A stretch of DNA of 64,000 bases from Rhodanobacter sp. (GTDB lineage Bacteria > Pseudomonadota > Gammaproteobacteria > Xanthomonadales > Rhodanobacteraceae). Shown here piece after piece: positions 26,114-35,748 of the stretch; the first letter of the stretch is position 1; the number at the start of each line of letters is the position of its first letter. The notes under the pieces were generated by a model. The model was not told the DNA's origin and did no database searches. It worked only from the letters and a program-made list of their open reading frames with translations. The stretch lies in NCBI GenBank assembly GCA_040371205.1, contig AP031382.1, forward strand, positions 2,787,562-2,851,561. The letters run 5' to 3'. The translations under genes were made by a program, and so were the position numbers.

Positions 26114-27280
26114 TCAGCCAAGGGCAGCTTCCAATTCGCACCGCAGGTCCGTCACATCCTCAACGCCAACCGATAGCCGAACCAATCCATCACTGATACC
26201 GAGCTGCTTGCGATTGACGGGAGGCACCGAGGCGTGGGTCATGATCGCCGGGTGTTCGATCAGGCTTTCCACACCACCCAACGACTCGGCCAGCGCGAAC
26301 AACTCGCAGCGCTCCAGCATGCGGCGCGCCTTCTTCAGGCCGCCCTTGACCTCGATGCTGATGATGCCGCCGAAGCCGTGCATCTGGCGCTTGGCCAGCG
26401 CGTGCTGCGGGTGGCTCTTGAGTCCGGGGTAGACCACCCGTTCGACGGCGGGATGCTTGTCCAACCAGCTGGCCAATTCCAGCGCGCTGGCGCAATGCTG
26501 GCGCATGCGCAGGTGCAGGGTCTTCAGGCCTCGCATGGCGAGGAAGGCGTCGAACGGGCCGGCCACCGCGCCGACTGAGTTCTGCAGGAAGGCCATGCGT
26601 TCGGCCAACTCCTTGTTCCCGGCGACCACGATGCCGCCGACCATGTCGGAGTGCCCGTTGAGATACTTGGTAGCCGAATGCAGCACCAGGTCCGCGCCGA
26701 ATTCCAGCGGGCGCTGCACCATCGGCGAGCAGAAGGTGTTGTCCACCACCAGAATCAGGCCGTGCTTTTTCGCGAAGGCGGCGACCTTGGCCAGGTCGAC
26801 CAGCTTGAGCATGGGATTGGTCGGGGTTTCCGCCCAGATCATCCGCGTGTTCGGTTTCAGCGCGGCTTTCAATGCCGCGCCGTCGTTGAGGTCGATGAAG
26901 CTGAAATCCAGGCCGGCGGATCGACGACGCACCCGCTCGAACAGGCGGTAACTACCGCCGTAAAGGTCATCCATTGCGATCACGTGGCTGCCCGAGTCGA
27001 GCAGGTCCAGCGTGGTGGCCGCCGCCGCGAGCCCCGAGGCGAAGGCGAAGCCGGCCACGCCGCCCTCGAGATCCGCCACGCAGCGCTCGTACGCCATGCG
27101 CGTAGGATTTTGCGTGCGCGAATATTCGTAGCCCTTGTGCTTGCCCGGACTCTCCTGCACGTAGGTCGAGGTGGCGTAGATCGGCGTCATGATCGCGCCG
27201 GTCGACGGATCGGGATGCTGGCCGGCATGGATCGCGCGGGTGCCGATTCCAAGGCGGGCAGCGGACATCTTTCTAGGCAT
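26114..27280 (-). CDS. metB: Cystathionine gamma-synthase / Cys-Met metabolism PLP enzyme
   Basis: About 388 residues, a fold-type I PLP enzyme making cystathionine from an O-acylhomoserine and cysteine in methionine synthesis (a cystathionine beta- or gamma-lyase activity cannot be excluded by sequence alone). The Schiff-base Lys is in DLVLHSATKYLNGHSDMVGG; TSTYVQESPGKHKGYEYSRT, NPTRMAYERCVADLEGG, MDDLYGGSYRLFERV and AETPTNPMLKLVDLA are family signatures and match Xanthomonas MetB closely. The start at 27280 is one of several possible; an alternative ATG lies at 27268. In Xanthomonas metB is the conserved border of the LPS locus opposite etfA, and it has the same role here. Confidence 0.9.
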   Translation of the reverse strand: MPRKMSAARLGIGTRAIHAGQHPDPSTGAIMTPIYATSTYVQESPGKHKGYEYSRTQNPTRMAYERCVADLEGGVAGFAFASGLAAAATTLDLLDSGSHVIAMDDLYGGSYRLFERVRRRSAGLDFSFIDLNDGAALKAALKPNTRMIWAETPTNPMLKLVDLAKVAAFAKKHGLILVVDNTFCSPMVQRPLEFGADLVLHSATKYLNGHSDMVGGIVVAGNKELAERMAFLQNSVGAVAGPFDAFLAMRGLKTLHLRMRQHCASALELASWLDKHPAVERVVYPGLKSHPQHALAKRQMHGFGGIISIEVKGGLKKARRMLERCELFALAESLGGVESLIEHPAIMTHASVPPVNRKQLGISDGLVRLSVGVEDVTDLRCELEAALG

Positions 27281-27471
27281 AAGTGGGCAACCGTGCGGGA
27301 GACAGGCGCCATGGGCGGCTGCGGCTAAAGGATCGTTCATTGTACTTGCGGCGCGTCGATTTGCCTTAACCGTGCATTGCCATCGCGAACCACCTGCGCA
27401 CGCACGCAGGCATGGGTACGGCGCGGCCATGCGAGAATAGGCCTCTTGCAGCCACACGGATCCCGCGCTTC

Positions 27472-28521
27472 ATGAAAACCCTCCTCGTCACCGGCGGCGC
27501 CGGCTTCATCGGCGCGAACTTCGTGCTGCAGGCCGTGGCCGACGGTTTCACCGTGGTGAACCTCGACAAGCTCACCTACGCCGGCAACCTCGACACGCTG
27601 GCCTCCTTGAAGGACAACAACCGCCACGTGTTTGTGCAGGGCGACATCGGCGATCGCGCACTGGTGGCAAAGCTGCTGGCCGAGCACCGCCCCGACGCCA
27701 TCGTGAATTTCGCCGCCGAATCGCACGTGGACCGCTCCATCGACGGCCCCGCCGAGTTCGTGCAAACCAACGTGGTGGGCACGCTGGGTCTGCTGGAATG
27801 CACTCGCGACTACTGGCGCGGCCTCGAAGGCGACAAGCGCGACGGCTTCCGCTTCCTGCACGTTTCCACCGACGAGGTCTACGGTTCGCTGGGCGAAACC
27901 GGCATGTTCACCGAGACCACGCCGTATGCGCCGAACTCGCCCTATTCGGCATCGAAGGCCGCCTCCGACCATCTGGTACGCGCCTTCCACCACACCTACG
28001 GCCTGCCGGTACTCACCACCAACTGCTCGAACAACTACGGGCCGTTCCAGTTCCCCGAGAAGCTTATCCCGCTGGTCACCGCCAAGGCGCTGGCCGGCGA
28101 GGCGCTGCCGGTGTACGGCGACGGCCTCAACATCCGCGACTGGCTGTTTGTGGGCGACCACTGCAGCGCGATCCGCCGCGTGCTGGAAGCCGGCCGTGTG
28201 GGCGAGACCTACAACGTGGGCGGCAACGCCGAACGCACCAACATCACCGTGGTGAAAGCGATCTGTGCGCTGCTGGACGAGCGTCGTCCGCTCGCCGATG
28301 GGCGCCCGCGCGAGTCGCTGATCACCTATGTGCGCGACCGCCCCGGCCACGACCGCCGCTACGCCATCGATTCCTCCAAGCTGCAGCGCGAGCTGGGCTG
28401 GAAGCCGTCGCAGACCTTCGAGAGCGGCATCGCCGCCACGGTGGATTGGTACCTCGCCAACCAGCCGTGGGTGCAACGCGTGCTGGACGGCAGCTACCGG
28501 ATGGAGAGGCTGGGCGCATGA
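27472..28521 (+). CDS. rmlB: dTDP-glucose 4,6-dehydratase
   Basis: 349 residues, an extended short-chain dehydrogenase. Features: N-terminal NAD-binding [12 protein letters not shown], substrate Thr-Asp-Glu in [12 protein letters not shown], catalytic YSASKAA, and RIKD-type C-terminal [16 protein letters not shown]. It converts dTDP-glucose to dTDP-4-oxo-6-deoxyglucose, which feeds both dTDP-L-rhamnose (RmlC, RmlD) and, by inference, the WxcM/aminotransferase branch at 11.9-14.9 kb. First gene of the rmlBACD-xanB operon; its stop overlaps the rmlA start (ATGA). Divergent from metB, with a possible extended -10 TGCGAGAAT just upstream near 27428. Confidence 0.96.
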   Translation: MKTLLVTGGAGFIGANFVLQAVADGFTVVNLDKLTYAGNLDTLASLKDNNRHVFVQGDIGDRALVAKLLAEHRPDAIVNFAAESHVDRSIDGPAEFVQTNVVGTLGLLECTRDYWRGLEGDKRDGFRFLHVSTDEVYGSLGETGMFTETTPYAPNSPYSASKAASDHLVRAFHHTYGLPVLTTNCSNNYGPFQFPEKLIPLVTAKALAGEALPVYGDGLNIRDWLFVGDHCSAIRRVLEAGRVGETYNVGGNAERTNITVVKAICALLDERRPLADGRPRESLITYVRDRPGHDRRYAIDSSKLQRELGWKPSQTFESGIAATVDWYLANQPWVQRVLDGSYRMERLGA

Positions 28522-29402
28522 GCACCAAGGGCATCATTCTCGCCGGCGGCTCCGGCACCCGCCTGCACCCGATCACCCGCGCGGTGAGCAAGCAGCTGCT
28601 GCCGGTGTACGACAAGCCGATGATCTATTACCCGCTGGCCACGTTGATGCTGGCGGGCATCCGCGAAGTGCTGATCATCAATACGCCGCACGAGCAGGCG
28701 ATGTTCCAGCGCCTGCTGGGCGACGGCTCGCAGTGGGGCATCGACATCCAGTACGCAGTGCAGCCCACGCCGGACGGCCTGGCGCAGGCCTTCACCATCG
28801 GCCGCGATTTCATCGCCGGCCAACCCAGTTGCCTGGTGCTGGGCGACAACATCTTCTACGGCCACGGATTCACCGAGCGCCTGAAGCGCGCCGCCTCGCG
28901 CGAACTGAGCGCCACCGTGTTCGGCTACTGGGTGAAGGACCCCGAGCGCTACGGCGTGGCCGAGTTCGACGCCACCGGCAAGGTGGTCGGCCTCGAGGAA
29001 AAACCCGCGCAGCCGAAGTCACACTATGCCGTCACCGGCCTGTATTTCTACGACAAACGCGTCTGCGACTACGCCGCATCGCTGAAGCCGTCGCCGCGCG
29101 GCGAGCTGGAGATCACCGATCTCAACCGCTGCTACCTCGACGACGGTTCGCTGCACCTCGAGCAGCTCGGCCGCGGCTTCGCCTGGCTCGATACCGGCAC
29201 GCACGAGTCGCTGATGGAGGCCGGCAACTACATCGAGACCATCGAGAACCGCCAGGGCCTCAAGGTCTGCTGCCCCGAGGAGATCGCCTACATCAACGGC
29301 TGGATCAACGCCGAGCAGTTGCTCGCGCTGGCCGAGCCGCTGGCCAAGACCGGCTACGGCCAATATCTCAAACAACTGATCGGGCAGGGGCTGGTGCGAT
29401 GA
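28518..29402 (+). CDS. rmlA: Glucose-1-phosphate thymidylyltransferase
   Basis: 294 residues. Makes dTDP-glucose from dTTP and glucose-1-phosphate. The nucleotidyltransferase signature [20 protein letters not shown] (with catalytic Arg and Lys) is at residues 10-29, followed by [30 protein letters not shown] and [17 protein letters not shown]. Overlaps rmlB by 4 bp and rmlC by 4 bp. The glucose-1-phosphate substrate can come from XanA (7537-8886). Confidence 0.97.
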   Translation: MSTKGIILAGGSGTRLHPITRAVSKQLLPVYDKPMIYYPLATLMLAGIREVLIINTPHEQAMFQRLLGDGSQWGIDIQYAVQPTPDGLAQAFTIGRDFIAGQPSCLVLGDNIFYGHGFTERLKRAASRELSATVFGYWVKDPERYGVAEFDATGKVVGLEEKPAQPKSHYAVTGLYFYDKRVCDYAASLKPSPRGELEITDLNRCYLDDGSLHLEQLGRGFAWLDTGTHESLMEAGNYIETIENRQGLKVCCPEEIAYINGWINAEQLLALAEPLAKTGYGQYLKQLIGQGLVR

Positions 29403-29956
29403 AAGTGATCGAGACGCGCCTGCCCGGCGCCGTGGTGATCGAGCCGCAGGTATTCGGCGATGCCCGCGGCTTCTTCTACGAGAGCTACAACGAGGCCAAG
29501 TACCGCGAAGCCGGCATCGACCGCCGCTTCGTGCAATCCAACGTGTCGCGCTCGGCGCGCGGCGTGCTGCGCGGCCTGCATTACCAGTGGCCCAACCCGC
29601 AAGGCAAGCTGGTCAGCGTGCTGGAGGGCGAGGTGTACGACGTGGCGGTGGACATCCGTCGCGGCTCGCCCACCTTCGGCCAGTGGGCCGGGGTGATGCT
29701 GACCGCCGAGAACCACCGCCACTTCTGGATACCGGAGGGCTTCGCCCACGGCTTCTGCGTGGTCTCCGAATTCGCCACCTTCGCCTACCAGTGCACCGCG
29801 CTGTACGACGCCAAGGCCGACGCCGGCGTCCGCTGGAACGACGCGGCGCTCGGCATCGACTGGACCATCGCCGAACCGCTGCTGTCGGACAAGGATACTA
29901 AGACACCGCTGCTGGCCGACGTGCCCGCCGATCGCCTGCCGGTATACGCAGCATGA
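29399..29956 (+). CDS. rmlC: dTDP-4-dehydrorhamnose 3,5-epimerase
   Basis: 185 residues, a cupin-fold epimerase. The catalytic His is in [20 protein letters not shown] and the Asp/Tyr region in [38 protein letters not shown] is the family hallmark. It epimerises C3 and C5 of dTDP-4-oxo-6-deoxyglucose on the way to dTDP-L-rhamnose. Overlaps both neighbours by 4 bp, indicating tight translational coupling. Confidence 0.97.
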   Translation: MKVIETRLPGAVVIEPQVFGDARGFFYESYNEAKYREAGIDRRFVQSNVSRSARGVLRGLHYQWPNPQGKLVSVLEGEVYDVAVDIRRGSPTFGQWAGVMLTAENHRHFWIPEGFAHGFCVVSEFATFAYQCTALYDAKADAGVRWNDAALGIDWTIAEPLLSDKDTKTPLLADVPADRLPVYAA

Positions 29957-30882
29957 GGGTCCTGTTGCTGGGCACGAACGGCCAGCTTGGCCGCAGCCTC
30001 GTCGAGGATAGCGGCCTCGCCGCGCGCGGCGCATTGATCGCCGCCAGCCGCGACGGCCGCCGCTACGACGGCGCCCGCATCGAAACTGCCGACCTCGCCG
30101 CACCCGACACCCTGCCCGCCCTGCTCGACCGCGTGCGCCCCGACGTGATCGTCAACGCTGCCGCCTACACCGCGGTGGATCGCGCCGAGCAGGAAGAGAC
30201 GCTGGCCACCCTTGTCAACGGCGAGGCGGTTGGCGTGCTGGGCCGCTGGGCGGCTGCGCACGATGCGCTGGTGGTCCACTACTCCACCGACTACGTGTTT
30301 GACGGCACGGGTTCTGCCCCGTACCCCGTCGATGCGCCGACCGCGCCGCTGGGGGCCTATGGCCGCAGCAAGCTGGCCGGCGAACGGGCGCTGCGCGACA
30401 GCGGCGCGGCGCATCTCATCTTCCGCACCGCCTGGGTGTATGCGCCGCACGGCCACAACTTCCTGCGCACCATGCTGCGCGTGGGCGCCGAGCGCGACGA
30501 ACTGCGCGTGGTGGCCGACCAGGTCGGCGCGCCCACCAGCACGGCACTGATCGTGTCCGGCACGCTGGCCGCACTGGATGCCTGGCATGGCGCCGACGCT
30601 GCAGGACGCGCCGCATTGACCGGCACGCATCACCTGGTCGCCAGCGGCCACACCAGCTGGCACGGCTTCGCTACGGCGATCTTCGAAACGGCGCACGCCC
30701 GCGGCCTGCTACAGCGTATACCTTGCGTGACGGCCATCACCTCCGCCGACTACCCCACGCCAGCCAGGCGCCCGGCGTGGTCTGTGCTGGACAACTCAGG
30801 TTTTGCCGAACGCTTCGGATATGCTCCGGCGGCTTGGCAAGACGGCTTGTACGACGTCATCGATTCACTATGCTCCAACTAA
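29953..30882 (+). CDS. rmlD: dTDP-4-dehydrorhamnose reductase
   Basis: 309 residues, an extended SDR that reduces dTDP-4-oxo-rhamnose to dTDP-L-rhamnose. Visible: LLLGTNGQLGRSLVE (dinucleotide binding), DVIVNAAAYTAVDRAE, VHYSTDYVFDGTGSAPYP, catalytic Tyr-Lys in PLGAYGRSKLAGE, and FRTAWVYAPHGHNFLRTML. Final dedicated step of the rhamnose branch; xanB follows 13 bp later, probably on the same transcript. Confidence 0.96.
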   Translation: MRVLLLGTNGQLGRSLVEDSGLAARGALIAASRDGRRYDGARIETADLAAPDTLPALLDRVRPDVIVNAAAYTAVDRAEQEETLATLVNGEAVGVLGRWAAAHDALVVHYSTDYVFDGTGSAPYPVDAPTAPLGAYGRSKLAGERALRDSGAAHLIFRTAWVYAPHGHNFLRTMLRVGAERDELRVVADQVGAPTSTALIVSGTLAALDAWHGADAAGRAALTGTHHLVASGHTSWHGFATAIFETAHARGLLQRIPCVTAITSADYPTPARRPAWSVLDNSGFAERFGYAPAAWQDGLYDVIDSLCSN

Positions 30883-30895
30883 GGACGGCAGAACC

Positions 30896-32308
30896 ATGTT
30901 GATCCCCTTGATCCTCAGCGGCGGCAGCGGCACCCGGTTGTGGCCCGTCTCCCGCCGCAACCTGCCCAAGCAATTCCTGTCGCTGGCCGGCCACGGCACG
31001 CTGTTCCAGCAGACCGTTGCACGCACGCGGGCCCTGCCCGAGGTGACCGCACCCATCGTGGTGGCCAGCGAGGACCATCGCTTCCTCGCCGCCGAGCAGT
31101 TGCTGGAGGCCGGCATCGAAGGCGCCGCCATCGTGCTGGAGCCTCTGGCGCGCAACACCGCGCCGGCCATTGCGCTGGGCGCGCTGGAAGCCTTGAAGCG
31201 CGATCCCGAGGCATTACTGCTGGTGCTGCCGGCGGATCACCTGATCGGCGACACCGCGGCCTTCGCGGCTGCCGTCGCGCGGGCCTTGCCGCTGGCCCGG
31301 CAAGGCCGGCTGGCCACCTTCGGCATCCGCCCGGATCGCGCGGAAACCGGTTTCGGCTACATCCGCCGCGGCGAGTCGATGGGCGAAGGCGCGTTTCGCG
31401 TCGAACGCTTCGTGGAAAAGCCCGACCTCGCCACCGCCGAAAACTACCTCGCCGACGGCGGCTACGACTGGAACTCCGGCATGTTCCTGTTTCGCGCCGA
31501 CCGCTACCTGGCGGAACTCGGCGAACACGCGCCCGCGATGCTCGCCGCGGTGCGCGCGGCGCACGCCGCCGCACACGTCGACCTCGACTTCGTGCGCGTG
31601 GACAAAGAGCTCTTCGCCAAGGTGCCGGAGGATTCCATCGACTACGCCGTCATGGAGAAGACCTCGCATGCGGCCGTGGTCCCGGTGAGCTGCGGATGGA
31701 GCGACATCGGTTCGTGGTCGGCGCTATGGTTGGCCGGCGAGCGCGACGCCGACGGCAACCTGCGCGAAGGCGACACACTCACGGTCAACACGCGCAACTC
31801 GCTGCTGCGCTCGCACGGCCGCCACCTCGTCGCCACCGTGGGCATGGAGGACGTGGTCGTGGTCACCACGCCCGACGCCACCCTCGTCGCGCACCGCGAC
31901 GCCGCGCAGGACGTGAAGAAAATCGTCGACCAGCTCAAAGCCGGCGGCCGCAGCGAGCACTCGTTCCACCGCGTGGTGCATCGCCCCTGGGGCAGCTACG
32001 ACTCGCTGGAGGCCGGCGAACGCTTCCAGGTGAAGCGCATCGTGGTGAAGCCCGGCGCCAGCCTCAGCCTGCAGATGCACCACCACCGCGCCGAGCACTG
32101 GATCGTGGTCTCCGGCACCGCCGAGGTCACCTGCGACGACAAGGTCTACCTGCTCGGCGAGAACCAGAGCACCTACATCCCGCTGGGCAGCACCCACCGC
32201 CTGCGCAACCCCGGCAAGGTGCCGGTGGAATTGATCGAAGTGCAGTCGGGCAGCTACCTCGGCGAGGACGACATCGTGCGCTACGACGACGTGTACGGGC
32301 GCGCCTGA
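30896..32308 (+). CDS. xanB: Mannose-1-phosphate guanylyltransferase / mannose-6-phosphate isomerase
   Basis: 470 residues, type II bifunctional PMI-GMP. The N-terminal nucleotidyltransferase has LILSGGSGTRLWPVSRRNLP with catalytic Arg and KQF, LVLPADHLI and FVEKPDLATAENYLADGGYD. The C-terminal cupin isomerase has RPWGSYDSLEAGERFQVKRI, GASLSLQMHHHRAEHWIVVS (zinc-ligand His and Glu) and STYIPLGSTHRLRNPGK. It makes mannose-6-phosphate from fructose-6-phosphate and GDP-mannose from mannose-1-phosphate, with XanA supplying the intermediate step. Last gene of the rmlBACD-xanB run. The SURF1 gene faces it; the 50-bp intergenic stretch contains GC-rich inverted bases but no strong terminator. Confidence 0.95.
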   Translation: MLIPLILSGGSGTRLWPVSRRNLPKQFLSLAGHGTLFQQTVARTRALPEVTAPIVVASEDHRFLAAEQLLEAGIEGAAIVLEPLARNTAPAIALGALEALKRDPEALLLVLPADHLIGDTAAFAAAVARALPLARQGRLATFGIRPDRAETGFGYIRRGESMGEGAFRVERFVEKPDLATAENYLADGGYDWNSGMFLFRADRYLAELGEHAPAMLAAVRAAHAAAHVDLDFVRVDKELFAKVPEDSIDYAVMEKTSHAAVVPVSCGWSDIGSWSALWLAGERDADGNLREGDTLTVNTRNSLLRSHGRHLVATVGMEDVVVVTTPDATLVAHRDAAQDVKKIVDQLKAGGRSEHSFHRVVHRPWGSYDSLEAGERFQVKRIVVKPGASLSLQMHHHRAEHWIVVSGTAEVTCDDKVYLLGENQSTYIPLGSTHRLRNPGKVPVELIEVQSGSYLGEDDIVRYDDVYGRA

Positions 32309-32359
32309 GCGCGCGCCTTTGCCGCAGCCGGACGCGCCAACCGCACGGCCGAAGTTCTC

Positions 32360-33133
32360 TTATCGAGACTTCTGCCGTTTGCGCAAGCGGTACTCGTCGC
32401 GCGCCACGTAACCCGCGGCACCCAGCACCATCAGCGCCAGCACGTACCAGGTGATCAGGTAGTTGAGGTGGTGGTTGGGGAAATGCACCACCGTCATGCC
32501 GCCGCGCGGCCAGGCCGACGGATGGACGCCGGCGTCGGCGTCCACGAAATACGGCGCCACATCGGTGAGCCCGCGCGCCTTGGCGATGGCCGGCACGTCG
32601 CGGGTGTACCAGGTATCGGCAGCCGGGTCGTTGCGCGCAAACAGGCCGGACGGTTCGCTGATCCGCAGCAGGCCGGTCACCGTGACCTTGCCTGGCGGCG
32701 CGGCCGGGCAATCGCCCTGGTAGTCGCACCAGCCGTCCGGTGCGAAACCGCGGTTCACCAGCACGATGCTGCCGTCGTCGCGGCGCAGCGGCGTGAGTAT
32801 CCAGTAGCCGCTGCCCGCGGCGGTGGCCGTCCACACGCGGATCTGCCGACCGGCCACCCATGTGCCGCTGAGCCGCACATGGCGGTACGCGGCATTGGCC
32901 GCGGTCAACCCGGCCCAATCCGCCCGGCCCGGCGCAGGCACGGGCGGCGCATGCACGCGCTCGTTGGTGTGCGCGATCAGCGCGGTTTTCCATGCCAGGC
33001 GATGCACCTGCCAGGTACCCAGCGCCACGAAGGCTGAAAACAGCGCAATGCCGAACAGCGCCAGCAACGCGAGCGCGAACGGTCCGCGCACGTGGCGTGG
33101 ATGGACGTCCAGGGAGTTCGAAGTGTCAGGCAT
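32360..33133 (-). CDS. SURF1-family protein (oxidase assembly factor)
   Basis: About 257 residues with one membrane helix near the N-terminus (FALALLALFGIALFSAFVAL, ending GTWQVHRLAWK) and one near the C-terminus (LITWYVLALMVLGAAGYVAR); the loop between is periplasmic. The SURF1 signatures GTWQVHRLAWK, VLVNRGFAP and NHHLNYLITWYVLA are present. SURF1 proteins help insert heme into heme-copper oxidases. In several proteobacteria a SURF1 gene accompanies cyo quinol-oxidase genes; here the cyo operon lies 1.6 kb away beyond an MHS transporter. ATG at 33133 chosen over one eight codons upstream because the MPDTSN start leaves a normal-length N-terminus. Confidence 0.88.
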   Translation of the reverse strand: MPDTSNSLDVHPRHVRGPFALALLALFGIALFSAFVALGTWQVHRLAWKTALIAHTNERVHAPPVPAPGRADWAGLTAANAAYRHVRLSGTWVAGRQIRVWTATAAGSGYWILTPLRRDDGSIVLVNRGFAPDGWCDYQGDCPAAPPGKVTVTGLLRISEPSGLFARNDPAADTWYTRDVPAIAKARGLTDVAPYFVDADAGVHPSAWPRGGMTVVHFPNHHLNYLITWYVLALMVLGAAGYVARDEYRLRKRQKSR

Positions 33134-33193
33134 GATGCGGGAGACCGCCTGCCGCACGGCATGCGGCAGGCGATGGGCGCGAGGCCCGCCTCG

Positions 33194-34519
33194 TCAATCG
33201 TTGGGCAGGCCGCCTTGGCGGCTGAACCACAGGGCCAGAAGCGTGCCGACCGCACCCGTCAGCAGGTACAGGCCGACGTAAGGCACGCCGGCGTAGATGG
33301 CTAGCGACAACGCCACCAGCGGTGCGAAACCCGCGCCGATCAGCCAGCCGAAGTCCGAGGTGATCATGGCGCCGGAATAGCGGAACTCCGGCGGGAAGTT
33401 CGCGCTCACCGCACCGGCCGCCTGGGCGTGGGCGAAGCCGAGCAAGGCGTAGCCGACGATGACGAACAGGTAGCTGTTGACCACGCCGCCAGACAGCAGC
33501 AGGGCGGTCCAGCCGCTGTACACCGCGATCAGCAGGCTACCCACGGCCAGCGTGGTGCGGCGACCGAAGCGGTTCGCCACCTTGCCGGAAATGATCATGC
33601 AAGGCATCGCCACGAAGGCGCCGACCACCTGCACGACCAGGAAGCTGGTGACCGACTGCTGCGTGTAGAGCAAGGCCCACGACAGCGCGAAGATCGTCAC
33701 CAGATGGAACAGCGCGTAGCTGGCCAGCGGCGCGAAGGTGCCCAGAGCGACGTTGCGGCCCTGCGCGCGCATCAGCAGGCGCATCGAGGTGGGCTCCAGG
33801 TCGCGCTCCTTGAGCTGCTCGGCGTAGCGCGGCGCCACCACCATGCGCAGGCTGGCGAACAGCGATACCACATTGATCGCGAACGCCGCGAAGAACGGAT
33901 AGCGCCAACCCCAGTCGACGAATTCCTGCGGCGTGAGGGCCGCCCAGATGTAGGCGAACAGGCCGGCCGCGAGGATGAAACCGATCGGATCGGCCAGCTG
34001 CGGCAGCATGGCATACCAGCCGCGCTTGTCCTTCGGCGCCTTGAGCGCCGCCAGCGAAGCCAGGCCGTTCCAGCTGCCGCCCAGCGCAAAACCCTGTGCG
34101 AAACGCAGCGCCGACAATGCCGCGATCGCAGCCCAGCCCAGCGTCGTATAGCCGGGCAGGAAGGCCGTGCCTGCAGTGGCCATGCCCAGCAGGAACAACG
34201 CGATGGTCAGCTTGGCGGCGGCGCCGAACTGGCGCTGCAGGACCACGAAGAACATCGAGCCCAGCGGACGCGCCACGAAGGCCAGCGCGAACAGCACGAA
34301 CGAATAGAACACGCCGTCCATGTGGCTGGCGAAGGGGAAGAACACCTCAGGGAACGCCAGCACGCACCCCAGACCGAACACGAACAGGTCGAAGGACTGG
34401 CAGATGCGGCCGATCACCACGCCGATGGCGAGGTCGCCCGAGGTGAGCTGGTCATGGGGATTCGCGCCGTGCGCAAGGGATGCCGGATGAGCGGCCGACT
34501 GGGCGTTGCTGATTGACAT
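33194..34519 (-). CDS. MFS transporter, metabolite:H+ symporter (MHS) type
   Basis: About 441 residues with 12 predicted helices. The opening IGVVIGRICQSFDLFVFGLG and VFYSFVLFALAFVARPLGSM, followed by ALRFAQGFALGGSWNGLASL, are typical of the ProP/KgtP/ShiA-like MHS family, which imports organic acids or osmolytes with protons. Substrate not deducible. The ATG at 34519 (MSISNAQ) is preferred. It is divergent from cyoA, sharing a 200-bp promoter region (34520-34719) that contains a TATTAT box at 34647-34652; a regulatory link with respiration is possible but unproven. Confidence 0.85.
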   Translation of the reverse strand: MSISNAQSAAHPASLAHGANPHDQLTSGDLAIGVVIGRICQSFDLFVFGLGCVLAFPEVFFPFASHMDGVFYSFVLFALAFVARPLGSMFFVVLQRQFGAAAKLTIALFLLGMATAGTAFLPGYTTLGWAAIAALSALRFAQGFALGGSWNGLASLAALKAPKDKRGWYAMLPQLADPIGFILAAGLFAYIWAALTPQEFVDWGWRYPFFAAFAINVVSLFASLRMVVAPRYAEQLKERDLEPTSMRLLMRAQGRNVALGTFAPLASYALFHLVTIFALSWALLYTQQSVTSFLVVQVVGAFVAMPCMIISGKVANRFGRRTTLAVGSLLIAVYSGWTALLLSGGVVNSYLFVIVGYALLGFAHAQAAGAVSANFPPEFRYSGAMITSDFGWLIGAGFAPLVALSLAIYAGVPYVGLYLLTGAVGTLLALWFSRQGGLPND

Positions 34520-34719
34520 GGGGATTCCGTGGAGAAGCGCGTGCAACGGGTATTGTCGAATAAACCGGCCGCGGCGCACTGGCAATGCGACACCTGACCA
34601 CATCTGGACAACCCCGCCCAGCCGGGAAACTCGACTTCATAACGGGTATTATAGGCGCCCCCTGCGGGAGCGGTGTAAGCGGCTCCTCCTTGCCTCCCTA
34701 AAAAAAGATACACGCGTCC

Positions 34720-35712
34720 ATGACAGTGAAACGTCTCCGCGGCTTGCTGCTGCTTCCGCTCGCGCTGCTTGCCGGCTGCCACCTTGCCCTGCTCGACCCC
34801 GCCGGCGACGTCGCTCGCCGCCAAAGCGACATCATGGTCGTCACCACGGTCATCATCGCGCTGATCGTGGTGCCGGTGCTGGTCGCCATCGGCGCCATCG
34901 CCTGGCGCTACCGCGCCTCCAACAAGAAAGCGCACTACGACGCCCATTGGGACCACTCGCCCAGCCTGGAGCTGCTGGTATGGGCCGCGCCGCTGGTCAT
35001 CATCATCGCCGTGGGCGCGATCAGCTGGATCGGCACGCACCAGCTCGATCCCTACCGCCCGCTCGACCGCGTCGCACCGGGGCAGCCGGTACCGGCGGAC
35101 ACCAAGCCGCTGGAAGTGGACGTGGTGTCGCTGCAATGGAAGTGGCTGTTCTTCTATCCGCAGTACGGCATTGCCACGGTGAACCAGCTGGCCGCGCCGG
35201 TGGACCGCCCGATCGAGTTCAAGCTCACCGGCGACGCCATGATGGACGCGTTCTCGGTGCCGGAACTGGCCGGCATGATCTACACCATGCCCGGCATGCA
35301 GACCGTGCTGCACGCGGTCATCAACAAGCCGGGGCAATACCAGGGCTTCTCGGCCAACTACAGCGGCGCCGGCTTCACCGACATGCGCTTCACCTTCGAC
35401 GGCCTGAGCCCGCAGGATTTCGACCAGTGGATCGCCAAGGCCCGCGCCGCCGGCGGCACGCTCGACCTGAAGGCCTACGAGCAGCTGCGCCAGCCCGAAC
35501 GCAACGTGCCGGCACGCTTCTTCGCCAGCTACGCGCCCGGCCTGTACACGCGCATCCTCGACCGTTGCGTGGACGCCACGCAAACGTGCATGAGCCAGAC
35601 GATGTCCGACGGCGCCCACGACGGCGACGCCATGTCCGGCATGCACGACGGCCATGCCGCGCCCACCGATGCCGCCCAGCCTGCCGCCACGCAGGCCGCC
35701 GAGACGCACTGA
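34720..35712 (+). CDS. cyoA: Cytochrome o ubiquinol oxidase subunit II
   Basis: 330 residues, a lipoprotein: lipobox ALLAGC (Cys19), then two membrane helices and a periplasmic cupredoxin domain. CuA ligands of cytochrome c oxidases are absent, and the CyoA motifs LQWKWLFFYPQYGIATVN, FSVPELAGMIYTMPGMQTVL and GFSANYSGAGFTDMRFTFDG are present, so the donor is a quinol. The tail after residue 295 is rich in Met, His and Asp (SDGAHDGDAMSGMHDGHAAP), perhaps metal-binding. First gene of cyoABCD; a 36-bp spacer precedes cyoB. Confidence 0.95.
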   Translation: MTVKRLRGLLLLPLALLAGCHLALLDPAGDVARRQSDIMVVTTVIIALIVVPVLVAIGAIAWRYRASNKKAHYDAHWDHSPSLELLVWAAPLVIIIAVGAISWIGTHQLDPYRPLDRVAPGQPVPADTKPLEVDVVSLQWKWLFFYPQYGIATVNQLAAPVDRPIEFKLTGDAMMDAFSVPELAGMIYTMPGMQTVLHAVINKPGQYQGFSANYSGAGFTDMRFTFDGLSPQDFDQWIAKARAAGGTLDLKAYEQLRQPERNVPARFFASYAPGLYTRILDRCVDATQTCMSQTMSDGAHDGDAMSGMHDGHAAPTDAAQPAATQAAETH

Positions 35713-35748
35713 CCTGCGCACACCGATCTGTTTTCCGGGATCCAGACC

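Noticed and set aside
34720-35712. Subunit II considered as an aa3 cytochrome c oxidase subunit
   Set aside because: CuA-ligand Cys and His motifs are absent and CyoA-specific motifs are present.
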